Positions 1-9,175 are shown, counted from the stretch's first letter. The stretch: 46,362 nucleotides of DNA from Bacillota bacterium (GCA_017438285.1 JAFRVY010000082.1:1-46362); one strand, 5' to 3'. A program made the numbers and translations. Notes: generated from the letters alone by a model not told the origin.

Positions 1-10
1 AGTCTCGTCT

Positions 11-56
11 AAACCCGACATTTACGGTCTTTGTTTTACCAAATTTGTCGGGTTTT
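11..56 (+). terminator. Inverted repeat, possible terminator at left edge
   Basis: Ten-base arms AAACCCGACA (11-20) and TGTCGGGTTT (46-55) flank a 25-base loop and are followed by only four T on the plus strand. It could end a plus-strand gene beyond the left edge, or be a hairpin in a minus-strand RNA that runs off the window. The long loop and short T-run keep confidence low. Confidence 0.35.
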
Positions 57-200
57 GCTTCCGCGTTCAATTGTCTTGGCAGATCTCAATTTGGCAAGCA
101 TGCCAGCCCCCCAGCCTGTGGCCTCGCCAAATCCCGGTTTGTCGAAGTCCCCATCGCTACAAAACCGTGCAGGCGAAACAACAATATACTCATTTCACGC
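57..200. other. Non-coding stretch with a stable hairpin
   Basis: No convincing gene lies here. On the minus strand a hairpin with arms at 123-132 and 89-98 forms ten pairs if one G-U wobble is allowed, with a G-rich loop. A minus-strand frame without a clear start codon is open from about 190 down to a stop at 36-38. The stretch could be a small RNA, a leader of a gene beyond the left edge, or a repeat; none can be decided from one copy. Confidence 0.3.
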
Positions 201-245
201 AAAAGAAAAACTGTCACACCAGACTTTGCTCTGATGCGACAGTTT
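201..245 (-). terminator. Rho-independent terminator of the pyc unit
   Basis: Read on the minus strand, arms at 230-245 and 208-223 form a 16-pair stem (a few G-U pairs) around the loop GCAAAG, followed by a U-rich tail. It lies 13 bases after the stop of the small membrane protein gene and closes the pyc unit. Confidence 0.8.
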
Positions 246-258
246 CTATTTTGTCGTT

Positions 259-507
259 TTATCTTTTGTTTCTCTTGCCTGAGCCTTTGGAGATGGATCT
301 TTGCTGTTCCTCGTATTCCTGCTCTTCTCTGCGCTGTCTGGCTTTGGAACGGCCAAGTTCCCATACGACAAAGATCAGCGCTGCGGCCACGAGAATGATG
401 ACCGAATGTCTCGTATCGTCGAGGAAACCGAATATCCTTCCGAAGACAGCCACACCTATCATGAATGCCCAGAACGTGATAAATTTCATCAAAATGCCAT
501 TTTCCAT
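259..507 (-). CDS. Small two-helix membrane protein downstream of pyc
   Basis: I do not recognise a family. The 82-residue product has two hydrophobic stretches, about residues 8-27 and 33-51, then a charged tail rich in Arg, Lys and Glu (53-82), so it is probably a small integral membrane protein with a cytoplasmic tail. The ATG at 507 is preceded by AAGGAGG, which overlaps the pyc stop codon at 519-521. The two genes are therefore co-transcribed and probably translationally coupled, and the unit ends at the hairpin at 201-245. It does not look like the gamma subunit of oxaloacetate decarboxylase. That it is a real gene is well supported by the ribosome binding site and context; its role is unknown. 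Confidence 0.75.
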   Translation of the reverse strand: MENGILMKFITFWAFMIGVAVFGRIFGFLDDTRHSVIILVAAALIFVVWELGRSKARQRREEQEYEEQQRSISKGSGKRNKR

Positions 508-518
508 ATTCAGCCTCC

Positions 519-3500
519 TTACTTGAGTTTCGCAATCAGCTCGCCGGCCTTGACCTGCTGCCCTTCGCTGATATAAATCTTATCGACAACGCCCTTCTGG
601 GTCGCCAGAATGTTCGTTTCCATCTTCATCGCTTCGATAACGGCGATCGGCTGCTTCTCCTCAACCTCGTCTCCTTCGTTGATGAGGACCTTGACAATGT
701 TGCCAGGGATGTTCGCGCCGATTTCCGTAGGGTCATCGGCATCCGCGTAGACGATCTGCGTACCGGTCGATGCGATGGTCGCCGCTTCATCCTTGATCTT
801 CACTGCCGTTCTGTTGCCGTTGACTTCGAAGATGACGGTTCTGAAGCCCTCTTCATCAGCATCGCGCACGTTGGACAGTCTGATGACCAGTTCGCGGCCG
901 TCTCTGACCATGACCTCGCAGGTCTCGCCTTCGGAAAGGCCATGGAAGAAGATATCCGAACCCATGTATCTGAACTTGCCCTGTTTCTTCTGGGAAACGA
1001 GGAAGTCCTCATATACCTTCGGATAGAGGGCGTATGACAGCGCCTCCTGCTCCGTTCCGTCGAGTTCGTACTTCTCGCGCAGCATCTCCTTGATGGCGTC
1101 GAAGTCCTCGTCAGGCAAAAGCTCGCCAGGTCTGCAGGTGATCGGGTCTCTGCCGTGGAGCACCAGCTTCTGCAGCTTTTCCGGGAATCCGCCGACCGGC
1201 TGTCCCATCATGCCTTCGAAGAAAGATACGATGGAGTCAGGAAAGTCCATGTTCGCCGCCTTCTCGTAGATATTCTCCGGCGTCAGGTCGTTCTGAACCA
1301 TAAAGATGGCCATGTCGCCGACCGCCTTTGAGGAAGGCGTAACCTTGACGATGTCTCCGAGCATCTCGTTGACAGTCTTGTACATTTCCTTGACTTCTTT
1401 GAATTTATGTCCCAGTCCGAAGGACTCTACCTGAGATTTCAGGTTGGAATACTGTCCTCCAGGCATTTCATACTTGTAGATTTCTGCGGAACCTGTGACC
1501 ATGTCGGACTCGAAGTTTTTGTAGACCGGTCTGACAGCTGCCCAGTAGTCTGAGATCTCCTGGATACCGTCGATATCCAGTCCTGTTGCACGTTCAGTTC
1601 CATCCAGCGCCGCTGCGATGGAGTTAAGTGCCGGCTGTGACGTAAGTCCGGACATGCTGTTGAACGCTGAGTCGATGATATCAACGCCTGCGCCTGCAGC
1701 CATCATGAGTGTTGCGACTCCATTGCCCGAAGTGTCATGGGTATGCAGGTGGATCGGAATGCCGATCTCATCCTTCAGTGCGCTGATCAGCTTTTTCGCT
1801 GCATCCGGCTTGATCAGACCCGACATATCCTTGATGCCGAGAATATGGGTTCCTCTCTTCTCAAGTTCTTTCGCCATGTTGACGTAGTACTTGAGGTTGT
1901 ATTTCTCTCTGGACTCGTCGAGGATGTCTCCGGTATAGCAGATGCACGCTTCGGCGATCTTGCCCTGATTGAGCGTCTCATCCAGCGCAACTTCCATGCC
2001 CTGAACCCAGTTCAGTGAGTCGAATATCCTGAAGATATCGATGCCGGCTTTTGCGCTTTCCTTGACGAAACGCCTGATAACGTTGTCCGGATAGTTTTTG
2101 TATCCTACGGCGTTGGCGCCTCGGATGAGCATCTGGAACATGATGTTTGGAATCTTCTCACGCAAAGTCTCCAGTCTCTCCCACGGCGATTCGCCCAGGA
2201 ATCTGTAAGCCGTATCGAAGGTTGCTCCTCCCCACATCTCCAGGGAGAAGAGGTCTTTCCCGTAGAGTGCGACTGCCGGAGCGATTCTATCCATATCAAC
2301 AGTACGGACTCTGGTTGCCATGAGAGACTGCTGTGCGTCTCGCATGGAAGTATCCGTAATCAGCAGCTTCTTCTGGTCTTTGATCCAGTCAACGACACCT
2401 TCCGGTCCCTTCTCATCGAGCAGCTGCTTCGTGCCTTTGAGCTTTGCGATCTCGCTCGGTTTGATCTTCGGGAATACCGGCTTATCGAACTGCGGCTTGA
2501 TGCCTCTGTTGCCGTTGACGTACAGATTGCCCAGATAATTGAGCACCTGAGACTCTGAATTGGTTCTCGGCTTTGAGTGAAGCAGATCCGGATTGTCTGC
2601 AATAAATCCCGTGTCGCATGTGCCCGCTCTGAACTGCGGGTGATTGAGCACGTTGAGCAGAAATGTTCTGTTGGACTTGACGCCCTGGATCTTCAGCTCC
2701 TTAAGCGCTCTCATCGCCTTGTTTGCCGCGTCTTCCCAGGTCCTCGACCATGCGGTGACCTTAACGAGCAGACTGTCGTAATACGGCGTGATTTCCGCAC
2801 CGGCCTGCGCGTTTCCTGCGTCCAGCCTGATGCCATAACCGCCCGGGCTGATGTATCTGGTGATGACTCCGGTATCCGGTGCGAATCCGTTCATCGGATC
2901 CTCTGTGGTCAGTCTGCACTGGATGGAATAGCCTCTCGGCTGGATCTCATCCTGGCTCTTGATTCCCACTTCGTCAGAATCGAGTCTGTACCCTTCTGCA
3001 ATGAGGATCTGCGACTGCACGATATCAATACCCGTCGTCATTTCGGTAACTGTGTGTTCCACCTGGATACGCGGGTTCATTTCTATGAAGTAGTGATTGC
3101 CCTCGCCGTCAATGAGGAACTCGACGGTGCCGGCGCTCCTGTAGTCTACGGCCTTTGCGATTTTGATGGCATCGGCACAAAGCGCCTCTCTGAGTTCCGG
3201 GCTGATGGACAGAGCCGGTGTGAATTCCACGACCTTCTGGTGTCTCCTCTGGATGGAGCAGTCACGCTCTCCCAGATGGATGACGTTGCCGTAATTGTCG
3301 CCGAGCACCTGCACCTCGATGTGTTTCGGGCGCTCGATATATTTCTCGATGAATATGTCGTCTATTCCAAAAGCTTTAGCCGCCTCGCTCTTGGCGCTGT
3401 TGAACTGTGCAGGCAGTTCTTCCTTGTTTCTGACGATTCTCATGCCTCTGCCGCCGCCGCCTGCCGCTGCCTTGAGCATGACAGGATAGCCGCATTCCTC

Positions 3501-3962
3501 AGCGAACTTCAAAGCGGTCTCGACATCAGGGATCGTCTCGGCGATTCCCGGAATCGTCTGCACGCCAACGGACTTTGCGATGATTTTGGACTGGACCTTG
3601 TCGCCCAGCTGCTCCATCATGTTATAATCCGGACCGATGAAAACGATTCCGGACTCTTCGCATGCCCTGGCAAATTCGGTATTTTCAGCCAGAAATCCGT
3701 AACCCGGATGGATGGCGTCGATGCCCTTTGCCTTGGCCAGTTCTATGATTTCATCTATAGCGAGATAGGCGTCTACCGGCGCCTTGCCTTTGCCGATCTG
3801 ATAAGACTGGTCAGCCTTGGTCCTGAATAATGTATTTTTATCTTCTTCTGAGTAGATTGCTACGCTTCTGATCCCCAGTTCTTTGCAGGCTCGGAATATT
3901 CTGATCGCTATTTCTCCACGGTTTGCGACCAGTACTCGTTTGAATTTTCTCTGTTCTCCCAT
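519..3962 (-). CDS. pyc: Pyruvate carboxylase
   Basis: Biotin-dependent enzyme that carboxylates pyruvate to oxaloacetate with ATP and bicarbonate, a cytoplasmic anaplerotic step. At 1147 residues it has the full single-chain length. The order is biotin carboxylase (about 1-455, with the glycine-rich ATP loop GGGGRGMRIV and the EMNPRIQVEHTVTE motif), carboxyltransferase (about 530-800, with metal-binding HLHTHDTSG), the allosteric/tetramerisation region, and a C-terminal biotinyl domain with EAMKMET, where the biotin-accepting lysine is residue 1113. All catalytic motifs look intact. ATG at 3962 follows AAGGAG by about nine bases. A TTTACG-16-TATAAT promoter lies at 4017-4044, overlapping the end of the gene upstream. 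A perfect 6-bp inverted repeat lies in the leader at 3993-4010. The small membrane protein gene follows directly. Confidence 0.98.
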   Translation of the reverse strand: MGEQRKFKRVLVANRGEIAIRIFRACKELGIRSVAIYSEEDKNTLFRTKADQSYQIGKGKAPVDAYLAIDEIIELAKAKGIDAIHPGYGFLAENTEFARACEESGIVFIGPDYNMMEQLGDKVQSKIIAKSVGVQTIPGIAETIPDVETALKFAEECGYPVMLKAAAGGGGRGMRIVRNKEELPAQFNSAKSEAAKAFGIDDIFIEKYIERPKHIEVQVLGDNYGNVIHLGERDCSIQRRHQKVVEFTPALSISPELREALCADAIKIAKAVDYRSAGTVEFLIDGEGNHYFIEMNPRIQVEHTVTEMTTGIDIVQSQILIAEGYRLDSDEVGIKSQDEIQPRGYSIQCRLTTEDPMNGFAPDTGVITRYISPGGYGIRLDAGNAQAGAEITPYYDSLLVKVTAWSRTWEDAANKAMRALKELKIQGVKSNRTFLLNVLNHPQFRAGTCDTGFIADNPDLLHSKPRTNSESQVLNYLGNLYVNGNRGIKPQFDKPVFPKIKPSEIAKLKGTKQLLDEKGPEGVVDWIKDQKKLLITDTSMRDAQQSLMATRVRTVDMDRIAPAVALYGKDLFSLEMWGGATFDTAYRFLGESPWERLETLREKIPNIMFQMLIRGANAVGYKNYPDNVIRRFVKESAKAGIDIFRIFDSLNWVQGMEVALDETLNQGKIAEACICYTGDILDESREKYNLKYYVNMAKELEKRGTHILGIKDMSGLIKPDAAKKLISALKDEIGIPIHLHTHDTSGNGVATLMMAAGAGVDIIDSAFNSMSGLTSQPALNSIAAALDGTERATGLDIDGIQEISDYWAAVRPVYKNFESDMVTGSAEIYKYEMPGGQYSNLKSQVESFGLGHKFKEVKEMYKTVNEMLGDIVKVTPSSKAVGDMAIFMVQNDLTPENIYEKAANMDFPDSIVSFFEGMMGQPVGGFPEKLQKLVLHGRDPITCRPGELLPDEDFDAIKEMLREKYELDGTEQEALSYALYPKVYEDFLVSQKKQGKFRYMGSDIFFHGLSEGETCEVMVRDGRELVIRLSNVRDADEEGFRTVIFEVNGNRTAVKIKDEAATIASTGTQIVYADADDPTEIGANIPGNIVKVLINEGDEVEEKQPIAVIEAMKMETNILATQKGVVDKIYISEGQQVKAGELIAKLK

Positions 3963-3992
3963 ATTCTGAGTCTCCTTTCATTAACGATTGTT

Positions 3993-4010
3993 GTCTATAA
4001 CAAAATAGAC
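3993..4010. repeat. Inverted repeat in the pyc leader
   Basis: GTCTAT and ATAGAC flank six bases (AACAAA), just downstream of the predicted -10 box and upstream of the pyc ribosome binding site. This is a suitable place for a repressor operator or an mRNA hairpin, but it is short and could be chance. Confidence 0.35.
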
Positions 4011-4016
4011 GGAATA

Positions 4017-4044
4017 ATTATACCATAAATGGCTTATTCGTAAA
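4017..4044 (-). promoter_or_regulatory. Predicted pyc promoter
   Basis: On the minus strand the -10 is TATAAT (4017-4022) and the -35 is TTTACG (4039-4044), 16 bases apart. The -35 lies inside the last codons of the preceding gene, so no separate terminator fits between the two units. Confidence 0.6.
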
Positions 4045-5074
4045 CGCACGTGATCGTGAGTTTTTTTGTGAGTTTGGACGGGATGGTGCTTGTTGACCAT
4101 CTGAATGCACCGTCAAAAGCATCTGCATTCAGAGCGTCAGAGACGATCGGTTCTTCTTGCGGCTCTGTTGTTCCTTCCTCATCCGTTGGTTCTTCTGTCG
4201 GCTCAGCAATGATATATGCATCCTCCGGCAGTATCAGATTCACAAGTGAAGTGCCGTCCCACTCAGCAATAAATCCTTGTGCTTCCAGTTGTTCGTTGAT
4301 CGCGTTGATGATCTTACTGCTGCTGGCTCCTTTCTTTAGTTTGAAGGAGACCTTGATGTCAAATCCTTTTTCTTCATTTTCACCGTAATATATTTCAGGC
4401 GCGCTGATGCTTGCGGTAACTGTATATTTGACAGTCTTTTTCTTTGTGCCCGTAACCGTAATTGTTTTGGTCGTCGACTTCTTACGTAGCGGGTCGGTGA
4501 CCGTGATCGCGATAGTGTTTTTGCCGGCTTTGATCTTGTCAGTCGTATACACGGCATGTGTGAAACTGCTGGATGCGTCCTTGTTGAGAGTGGTGCCTCC
4601 CAGCTTTACCGTGTAGTACGTCGAACTGATAGCCGATTTGGTACAGGACCTGCCTTCCACCCAGAATGATAATGTCGTGCCTGCAGTCATTGTCCCATCC
4701 CTCAGATTCGTACTGATGGTTGGATTGCTGTTGATGTTCTGTCCCGGTCTGAAGATCGGCGGACGCGGTCTGTTATAATTTGGATATCCAGGGCGATTCA
4801 CAAAAGGTGTATACGGTCTCATCTCCTCCGGTTTCTTTTGTTCAATTTTCTGCGGGAGATCGTACTTGTCTTTCTGCTCTTTTGTCAGAGAATAGCCCTG
4901 CCCCTCCAAAAGGACCTGGGTCTTGTTCGGGTTTTCTGAAGATGCCGGATTCATCCCGAAGTCCTCTTCCTGCGCTTTCAGGCCGCCATAAACCGTACCC
5001 GCGCCGGCGACTATGACCGCGATGGCAATCATTGCAATCAGATTCTTTTTTAAGATCTTTCCAAACTTCTTCAT
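4034..5074 (-). CDS. Membrane-anchored Ig-like exported protein of the transglutaminase cluster
   Basis: Function not recognised. The 346-residue protein starts with a basic n-region and one hydrophobic segment (about 10-31) with no clear cleavage site, so it is likely a signal anchor. A Pro/Arg/Asn-rich linker follows (about 80-115), then beta-rich Ig-like modules (about 125-215 and 215-290) with many Thr and Lys, and an acidic Pro/Glu/Thr-rich stretch (about 290-315). The start codon directly follows the stop of the transglutaminase-like gene (TAGATG), with GGGGAAG as ribosome binding site. It is the last gene of the moxR-DUF58-transglutaminase unit and probably acts at the cell surface with those proteins. 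Homologues by domain could be bacterial Ig-like or cadherin-like proteins. Confidence 0.7.
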   Translation of the reverse strand: MKKFGKILKKNLIAMIAIAVIVAGAGTVYGGLKAQEEDFGMNPASSENPNKTQVLLEGQGYSLTKEQKDKYDLPQKIEQKKPEEMRPYTPFVNRPGYPNYNRPRPPIFRPGQNINSNPTISTNLRDGTMTAGTTLSFWVEGRSCTKSAISSTYYTVKLGGTTLNKDASSSFTHAVYTTDKIKAGKNTIAITVTDPLRKKSTTKTITVTGTKKKTVKYTVTASISAPEIYYGENEEKGFDIKVSFKLKKGASSSKIINAINEQLEAQGFIAEWDGTSLVNLILPEDAYIIAEPTEEPTDEEGTTEPQEEPIVSDALNADAFDGAFRWSTSTIPSKLTKKLTITCVYE

Positions 5075-7180
5075 CTACTTCTTCCCCTTTTGTTTCCTTA
5101 AATCCTTATACTCCTTCAACATATACTCGCGGTCTTCATCGTAGACCCTGAACTCGCTGTAGGAAGCCCTGTTTCCTATCTCTGTGGCTTTCTTGCCGGG
5201 TCTCACTCCTATTTCATCCATCCTGCCAAAAATTGCTCTGACCGCCGCTCTCGGCTCGCCCTTCCTGAACAGCTTTCTCCTGTCCATATTCGCCTTGATC
5301 CTTCTGAGAAGCTTCAAGATTAGAAGGACAAGGGCTGTCAGAACGAGCAGGCCGGCAATAATGCCGAGCACGATCAATAATTTTTTCGGGATCTTTTTCC
5401 CGCCGGCGTTGGTTTTGCCGCTGGATACTTCCACGTTTGGATCGGTGTTGTTCTCCTGTGACTTGTCTATCTGCGCCTTTTTGTTCTTTGACGTGATGCC
5501 GACACTATAGTCTGCCTCTTTCATCATGCCGAAATAGTTCGGACATACTTCCACAGGTACGAAACCGATACCGTCGATATAGATTTCCGCCCACGCGTGT
5601 GCATTGGATCTCGGAATATCGATGGTCGTCTGTCCTACAGATCCGGGCGGTATGTCATTTTGTGTGATCAAATATCCTTCGACATATCTGGCCGGAATGC
5701 CGTAGTACCTGAACAGCATAACGGCCGCCGTTGCGTAATGGGCATCATAACCGCTCTGCTTTGAAAAGATATTCTGCATAACGGATTTGTTTTTCTTGTA
5801 ACCCGTTAGTTTTTTCTCATATGTAAACGATCCGCTGATCAAAGACTTGATCTGCCTGATTGCCGTGTTGTACTCAACGTGACCCCTCTTCTGATCCCCC
5901 TTCTGCTCGTTCATAGCAATGTCGAGGATCTCTCTGTCATCATCCGAAAGGTATGTATATTTCTTGTAAATATACTCGTTGTAGTTACTCTCGTCTATCT
6001 CATACTGTTCCTGCTCCGGTACCGTTACCTTATTCGTAAAGTACTTGGACGCAATATTCGTCCAGTCTGAGACTTTGTTCTTCGAAGCAGTGAAAGAATA
6101 CTCTTTTATTTTGTGGAGCTTTCCTCCTGTCAGAAAGTTGTCGCCCCAGTTCTTTGTACCGGGAACTCCATCGATGGATATCTCATACGGTATATATGCA
6201 TATCTTTTGTCGGCGCCAACATTCTTGACTGAGATCGCGTTCTCAAATTCAAGGTAGTCCGCATTCAGTTTCTTCTTACCGCCTTTTTCAGCCAGTTCGG
6301 CAGCCTGACTGATCTGCCCCAGCCCGTTGAAGCCGTCCTGTTTCAGCCAGTAGAACAGGTCTTTGTTCTTGTAGTAAGTTGCACCGGAAAGCGTTTGCCA
6401 TCCATCCTTACCGAGAACGTCTCCTACGAATCCTCTCAGATACAGGGAATCCGGTGAATCCATGGTGACCTCAAGTGCCGTTCCCTTTTCACTGCCTCTC
6501 TTGACCGCACGCAGGTCTCCGTTGTGCAGCGGATTCTCACCATAGTATGAGACCGCCGCCTTCTGCTGGACGCTCTCTCTATAGTTGTCGATCGCCTGCG
6601 GTCTGTCGGCTATCTTGGAAACCGCCGGCACGCACAGAATGACAAAGGCTGCAGCTGACAGCAATATAACATAGATCAATCCGCGATAGTTCTGGGAGAT
6701 CTCCCGCACACTCGAATTGATGAAGAACAGCATGATGCCGCCGGCAAGAATCGTAACTGCCAGCACTGACGGGTGCATTCCCCAAATCACGGAAGGAAGT
6801 CCTACGAGCAGTGCATAAAAGATTACGAACCACTTGTTCCTGCCCAGAGAGATCAAAACGCCCAAAGCGATCAGGAACAAAAGCACAATTGTGAGGAAGA
6901 GTCCGTTTTCCTCGTCATAACATACCAGCTGCTTCGGGAACACGCCGTCCACTGCCGCAAGGTGCTTTGCGACTTTGTTCCACGTATAGACCATGCCGTC
7001 CGTGAAAGAGCCGTCCATCCATGAATGGCGGGACCAGCCAAGCCCAAAGGTCGTTAAGAGCACCATAAAAGAGCCAATCCCCATGACGATGCCGATGGCT
7101 GCATCCTTGGCGTACATGATGATCTTATCAAGATCGAATTTATTTGAATTCTGTTGGCTTGTATTGGCTAACCGCTCCAT
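5075..7180 (-). CDS. Membrane transglutaminase-like protein, catalytic triad degenerate
   Basis: The 701-residue protein has several membrane segments in the first 190 residues, a large extracytoplasmic part, a transglutaminase-like core (about 460-550), one membrane segment near 606-628 and a cytoplasmic tail. This is the usual plan of TgpA-like proteins encoded beside DUF58 and MoxR. The core is clear from AAVMLFRYYGIPARYVEGYL and AHAWAEIY. However, the position of the nucleophilic cysteine is Asp479 (codon GAT), the histidine is kept as His528, and the third triad position is Glu544 in place of the usual Asp. It may therefore be a non-catalytic, binding version of the fold. The start overlaps the DUF58 gene by 41 bases, which indicates tight co-expression. 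ATG at 7180 has AAAGG ten bases upstream; Met22 is an alternative start. Confidence 0.85.
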   Translation of the reverse strand: MERLANTSQQNSNKFDLDKIIMYAKDAAIGIVMGIGSFMVLLTTFGLGWSRHSWMDGSFTDGMVYTWNKVAKHLAAVDGVFPKQLVCYDEENGLFLTIVLLFLIALGVLISLGRNKWFVIFYALLVGLPSVIWGMHPSVLAVTILAGGIMLFFINSSVREISQNYRGLIYVILLSAAAFVILCVPAVSKIADRPQAIDNYRESVQQKAAVSYYGENPLHNGDLRAVKRGSEKGTALEVTMDSPDSLYLRGFVGDVLGKDGWQTLSGATYYKNKDLFYWLKQDGFNGLGQISQAAELAEKGGKKKLNADYLEFENAISVKNVGADKRYAYIPYEISIDGVPGTKNWGDNFLTGGKLHKIKEYSFTASKNKVSDWTNIASKYFTNKVTVPEQEQYEIDESNYNEYIYKKYTYLSDDDREILDIAMNEQKGDQKRGHVEYNTAIRQIKSLISGSFTYEKKLTGYKKNKSVMQNIFSKQSGYDAHYATAAVMLFRYYGIPARYVEGYLITQNDIPPGSVGQTTIDIPRSNAHAWAEIYIDGIGFVPVEVCPNYFGMMKEADYSVGITSKNKKAQIDKSQENNTDPNVEVSSGKTNAGGKKIPKKLLIVLGIIAGLLVLTALVLLILKLLRRIKANMDRRKLFRKGEPRAAVRAIFGRMDEIGVRPGKKATEIGNRASYSEFRVYDEDREYMLKEYKDLRKQKGKK

Positions 7181-8240
7181 AATTCATGAGCCTTTCCATA
7201 TCTCTGTCGTCTTCTGAAACGTATATGTAACTGGAGAACTCCCTATTGCTGTCTGACTCAATAAACCGGGAGATTGCCGATTCAGCATCTTCCCTGTAAG
7301 GAGATGAAATCAGTTCCCTGACAGCATCCCAGAAGGAACTTTCGTCCTCCACTCTAAATGTCTGAAACTCTTTGTTCCGATAGTTGTACCAACCGATCGT
7401 GTGGTTGACTGTATTCTGCATAAGTGTGAAGCTGAGGGATGAAACAAAATCCGTAGCCTGCTCAACACGTTCTTCTTTTCTTTCTTTTCCCGCAATGGAT
7501 TTATCGACGATGATCATGACCTTGTTTTCAATCGGCAGACCGAATTCCTTGATCATCAATTCATCCATCTTACTTGTCAGTTTCCAGTGGATCGCCTTGA
7601 TGTTGTCATTGGTTTGATATTCGCGGATATCAAAAATCTCCGATGGATCGTTGCCGCTCTTCAGCCTTGAATACTGATAGCTTTCCATGTCGTAGCTGGA
7701 GAGGTTCTCCGGTGGAATCTGTGACTGTGTAGCCTTTGGAAGAAAATAGATCCGTCCATTGCCGCCCTCTGCGATTTCCAGAGAGCCCGGCTTGACGTTC
7801 AAAAGCCCCAGAGGGTCACTGACGCGAACGTCTTCCAAATGGATGTGAATACATCCGCAACGATCTTCTTTCATCAAAAAACCCGCGACCGCATCTTTCT
7901 TCCTCCCGATTGAAAGGAACTGATCGAATTCATCGCGTTCATCAGTAAGCAAATTCTCACAAGTGGCTTTGATCCTGCAAAGGAACACAGGAAGCTTTGA
8001 TTTGTTGCTGACTTTGATCGAAACGTTGGCCGGCCGCCCCCGCATACCCTGCGGCGGTGTAACGAGAGATACGCGCAGCTGCTTACCTGTCACGTTAGCA
8101 ATAACGAGCGCCCCTATCAAAATGAGGAGGAGCAGAACAATCAGCAGCGCCGCATATCTGGCCTCCGTAAAGAAATACAAAGCAAGAGAGAGAATCAGCA
8201 ATATGATAAAAATAATACTACGGATATTAAATAATCTCAT
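7140..8240 (-). CDS. DUF58 family protein
   Basis: The 366-residue protein begins with two membrane helices (about 8-25 and 29-48). A soluble part follows with the family signature in IREYQTND and IHWKLTSK (about residues 205-225), and the C-terminal half resembles a von Willebrand A-like fold. DUF58 proteins are regularly encoded between a MoxR ATPase and a transglutaminase-like protein, exactly as here; their molecular task is unsettled. ATG at 8240 lies nine bases after the moxR stop with a weak GGGA ribosome binding site, which suggests coupling to moxR. No residues look missing compared with what I know of the family. Confidence 0.88.
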   Translation of the reverse strand: MRLFNIRSIIFIILLILSLALYFFTEARYAALLIVLLLLILIGALVIANVTGKQLRVSLVTPPQGMRGRPANVSIKVSNKSKLPVFLCRIKATCENLLTDERDEFDQFLSIGRKKDAVAGFLMKEDRCGCIHIHLEDVRVSDPLGLLNVKPGSLEIAEGGNGRIYFLPKATQSQIPPENLSSYDMESYQYSRLKSGNDPSEIFDIREYQTNDNIKAIHWKLTSKMDELMIKEFGLPIENKVMIIVDKSIAGKERKEERVEQATDFVSSLSFTLMQNTVNHTIGWYNYRNKEFQTFRVEDESSFWDAVRELISSPYREDAESAISRFIESDSNREFSSYIYVSEDDRDMERLMNYGAVSQYKPTEFK

Positions 8241-8248
8241 TGTCCCAA

Positions 8249-9175
8249 TTATTTCGGTGCTTTAACAGTTTCCAATATTTCTGCCAGCACTTTTTCTGAT
8301 GTTGTCTCTGTCAACTGCGCCTTTGGCTGCAGTATGATTCTATGTGAGCAGACGTCCCTGAAGACCGCCTGCACGTTTTCAGGAGTTACGAAGTTCATGC
8401 CTTTTGCAAAGGCATCAGCCTTGGACATGTTCGCAAGAGCGATGGCTCCACGAGGACTCAGTCCAAGTTTGACGAGATCATGCTTTCTGGTCGCCTCGGC
8501 AAGATCAGTAATGTACATGTAGATCTTGTCGTCCACATATGTGACTTTAGCCTGCTGCTTCATCTGCTCGATGTCCTGGGCCGTAATGACAGGTCTCACC
8601 TGATCGAGCGGGTCAGCAGTACTCCTGTCCTTGAGGATCTGCAGCTGCGCTTCGGCGTCCGGATATCCCATGGAGATCTGGATCATGAATCTATCCAGCT
8701 GTGCTTCAGGAAGCATCTGCGTTCCGACCGCACCGATCGGATTTTGCGTCGCCATAACGATAAACGGCTCCGGCAGTTTATATGTGTGACCGTCCACAGA
8801 AACCTTGCCTTCCTGCATGATCTGCAAAAGCGCGGACTGTGTCTTACTGGACGTTCTGTTTATTTCATCAGCAAGGAGGAAATTGCATGCCGCAGCTCCC
8901 TGTACATAGGAGAACTTACCCGTATCTTTGTTGTACATGGTGAAGCCTGTAATGTCTGACGGCAAAACATCCGGTGTGAACTGCACACGCTTGAACTTGA
9001 GACCCATGGCCTTGCTGAAGGCCAGCGCCATGGTTGTCTTGCCGACACCAGGAATGTCATCGATGAGAATGTGACCGCCTGCCAGAATAGCAGTCAGCGC
9101 TCTGTCGATGATGTCGTCTTTTCCTATGATTGCTTTTTTTACTTCATTTCTGATGATGATGATTCTGTTATCCAC
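8249..9175 (-). CDS. MoxR-family AAA+ ATPase
   Basis: Predicted ATP-driven chaperone of the MoxR/RavA type, thought to help assemble or activate the proteins encoded next to it. Walker A is GVGKTT (about residue 42 of the chosen start), Walker B is LLADEINR, and sensor and lid parts follow; about 308 residues is normal. I chose the GTG at 9175 because GGAGG lies eight bases before it. The longer frame would use a TTG at 9190 that itself sits in front of this ribosome binding site. The gene heads a four-gene unit with DUF58, the transglutaminase-like and the Ig-like gene. Its promoter appears to lie in the loop of a hairpin at 9205-9235. Confidence 0.93.
   Translation of the reverse strand: MDNRIIIIRNEVKKAIIGKDDIIDRALTAILAGGHILIDDIPGVGKTTMALAFSKAMGLKFKRVQFTPDVLPSDITGFTMYNKDTGKFSYVQGAAACNFLLADEINRTSSKTQSALLQIMQEGKVSVDGHTYKLPEPFIVMATQNPIGAVGTQMLPEAQLDRFMIQISMGYPDAEAQLQILKDRSTADPLDQVRPVITAQDIEQMKQQAKVTYVDDKIYMYITDLAEATRKHDLVKLGLSPRGAIALANMSKADAFAKGMNFVTPENVQAVFRDVCSHRIILQPKAQLTETTSEKVLAEILETVKAPK

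Noticed and set aside
2577..3830. Long open frame of about 417 codons on the plus strand inside pyc
   Set aside because: It lies opposite a complete pyruvate carboxylase with intact motifs, has no ribosome binding site and encodes no recognisable domain. Similar shadows opposite moeA-like, metH and ilvB copy 2 were rejected for the same reason.
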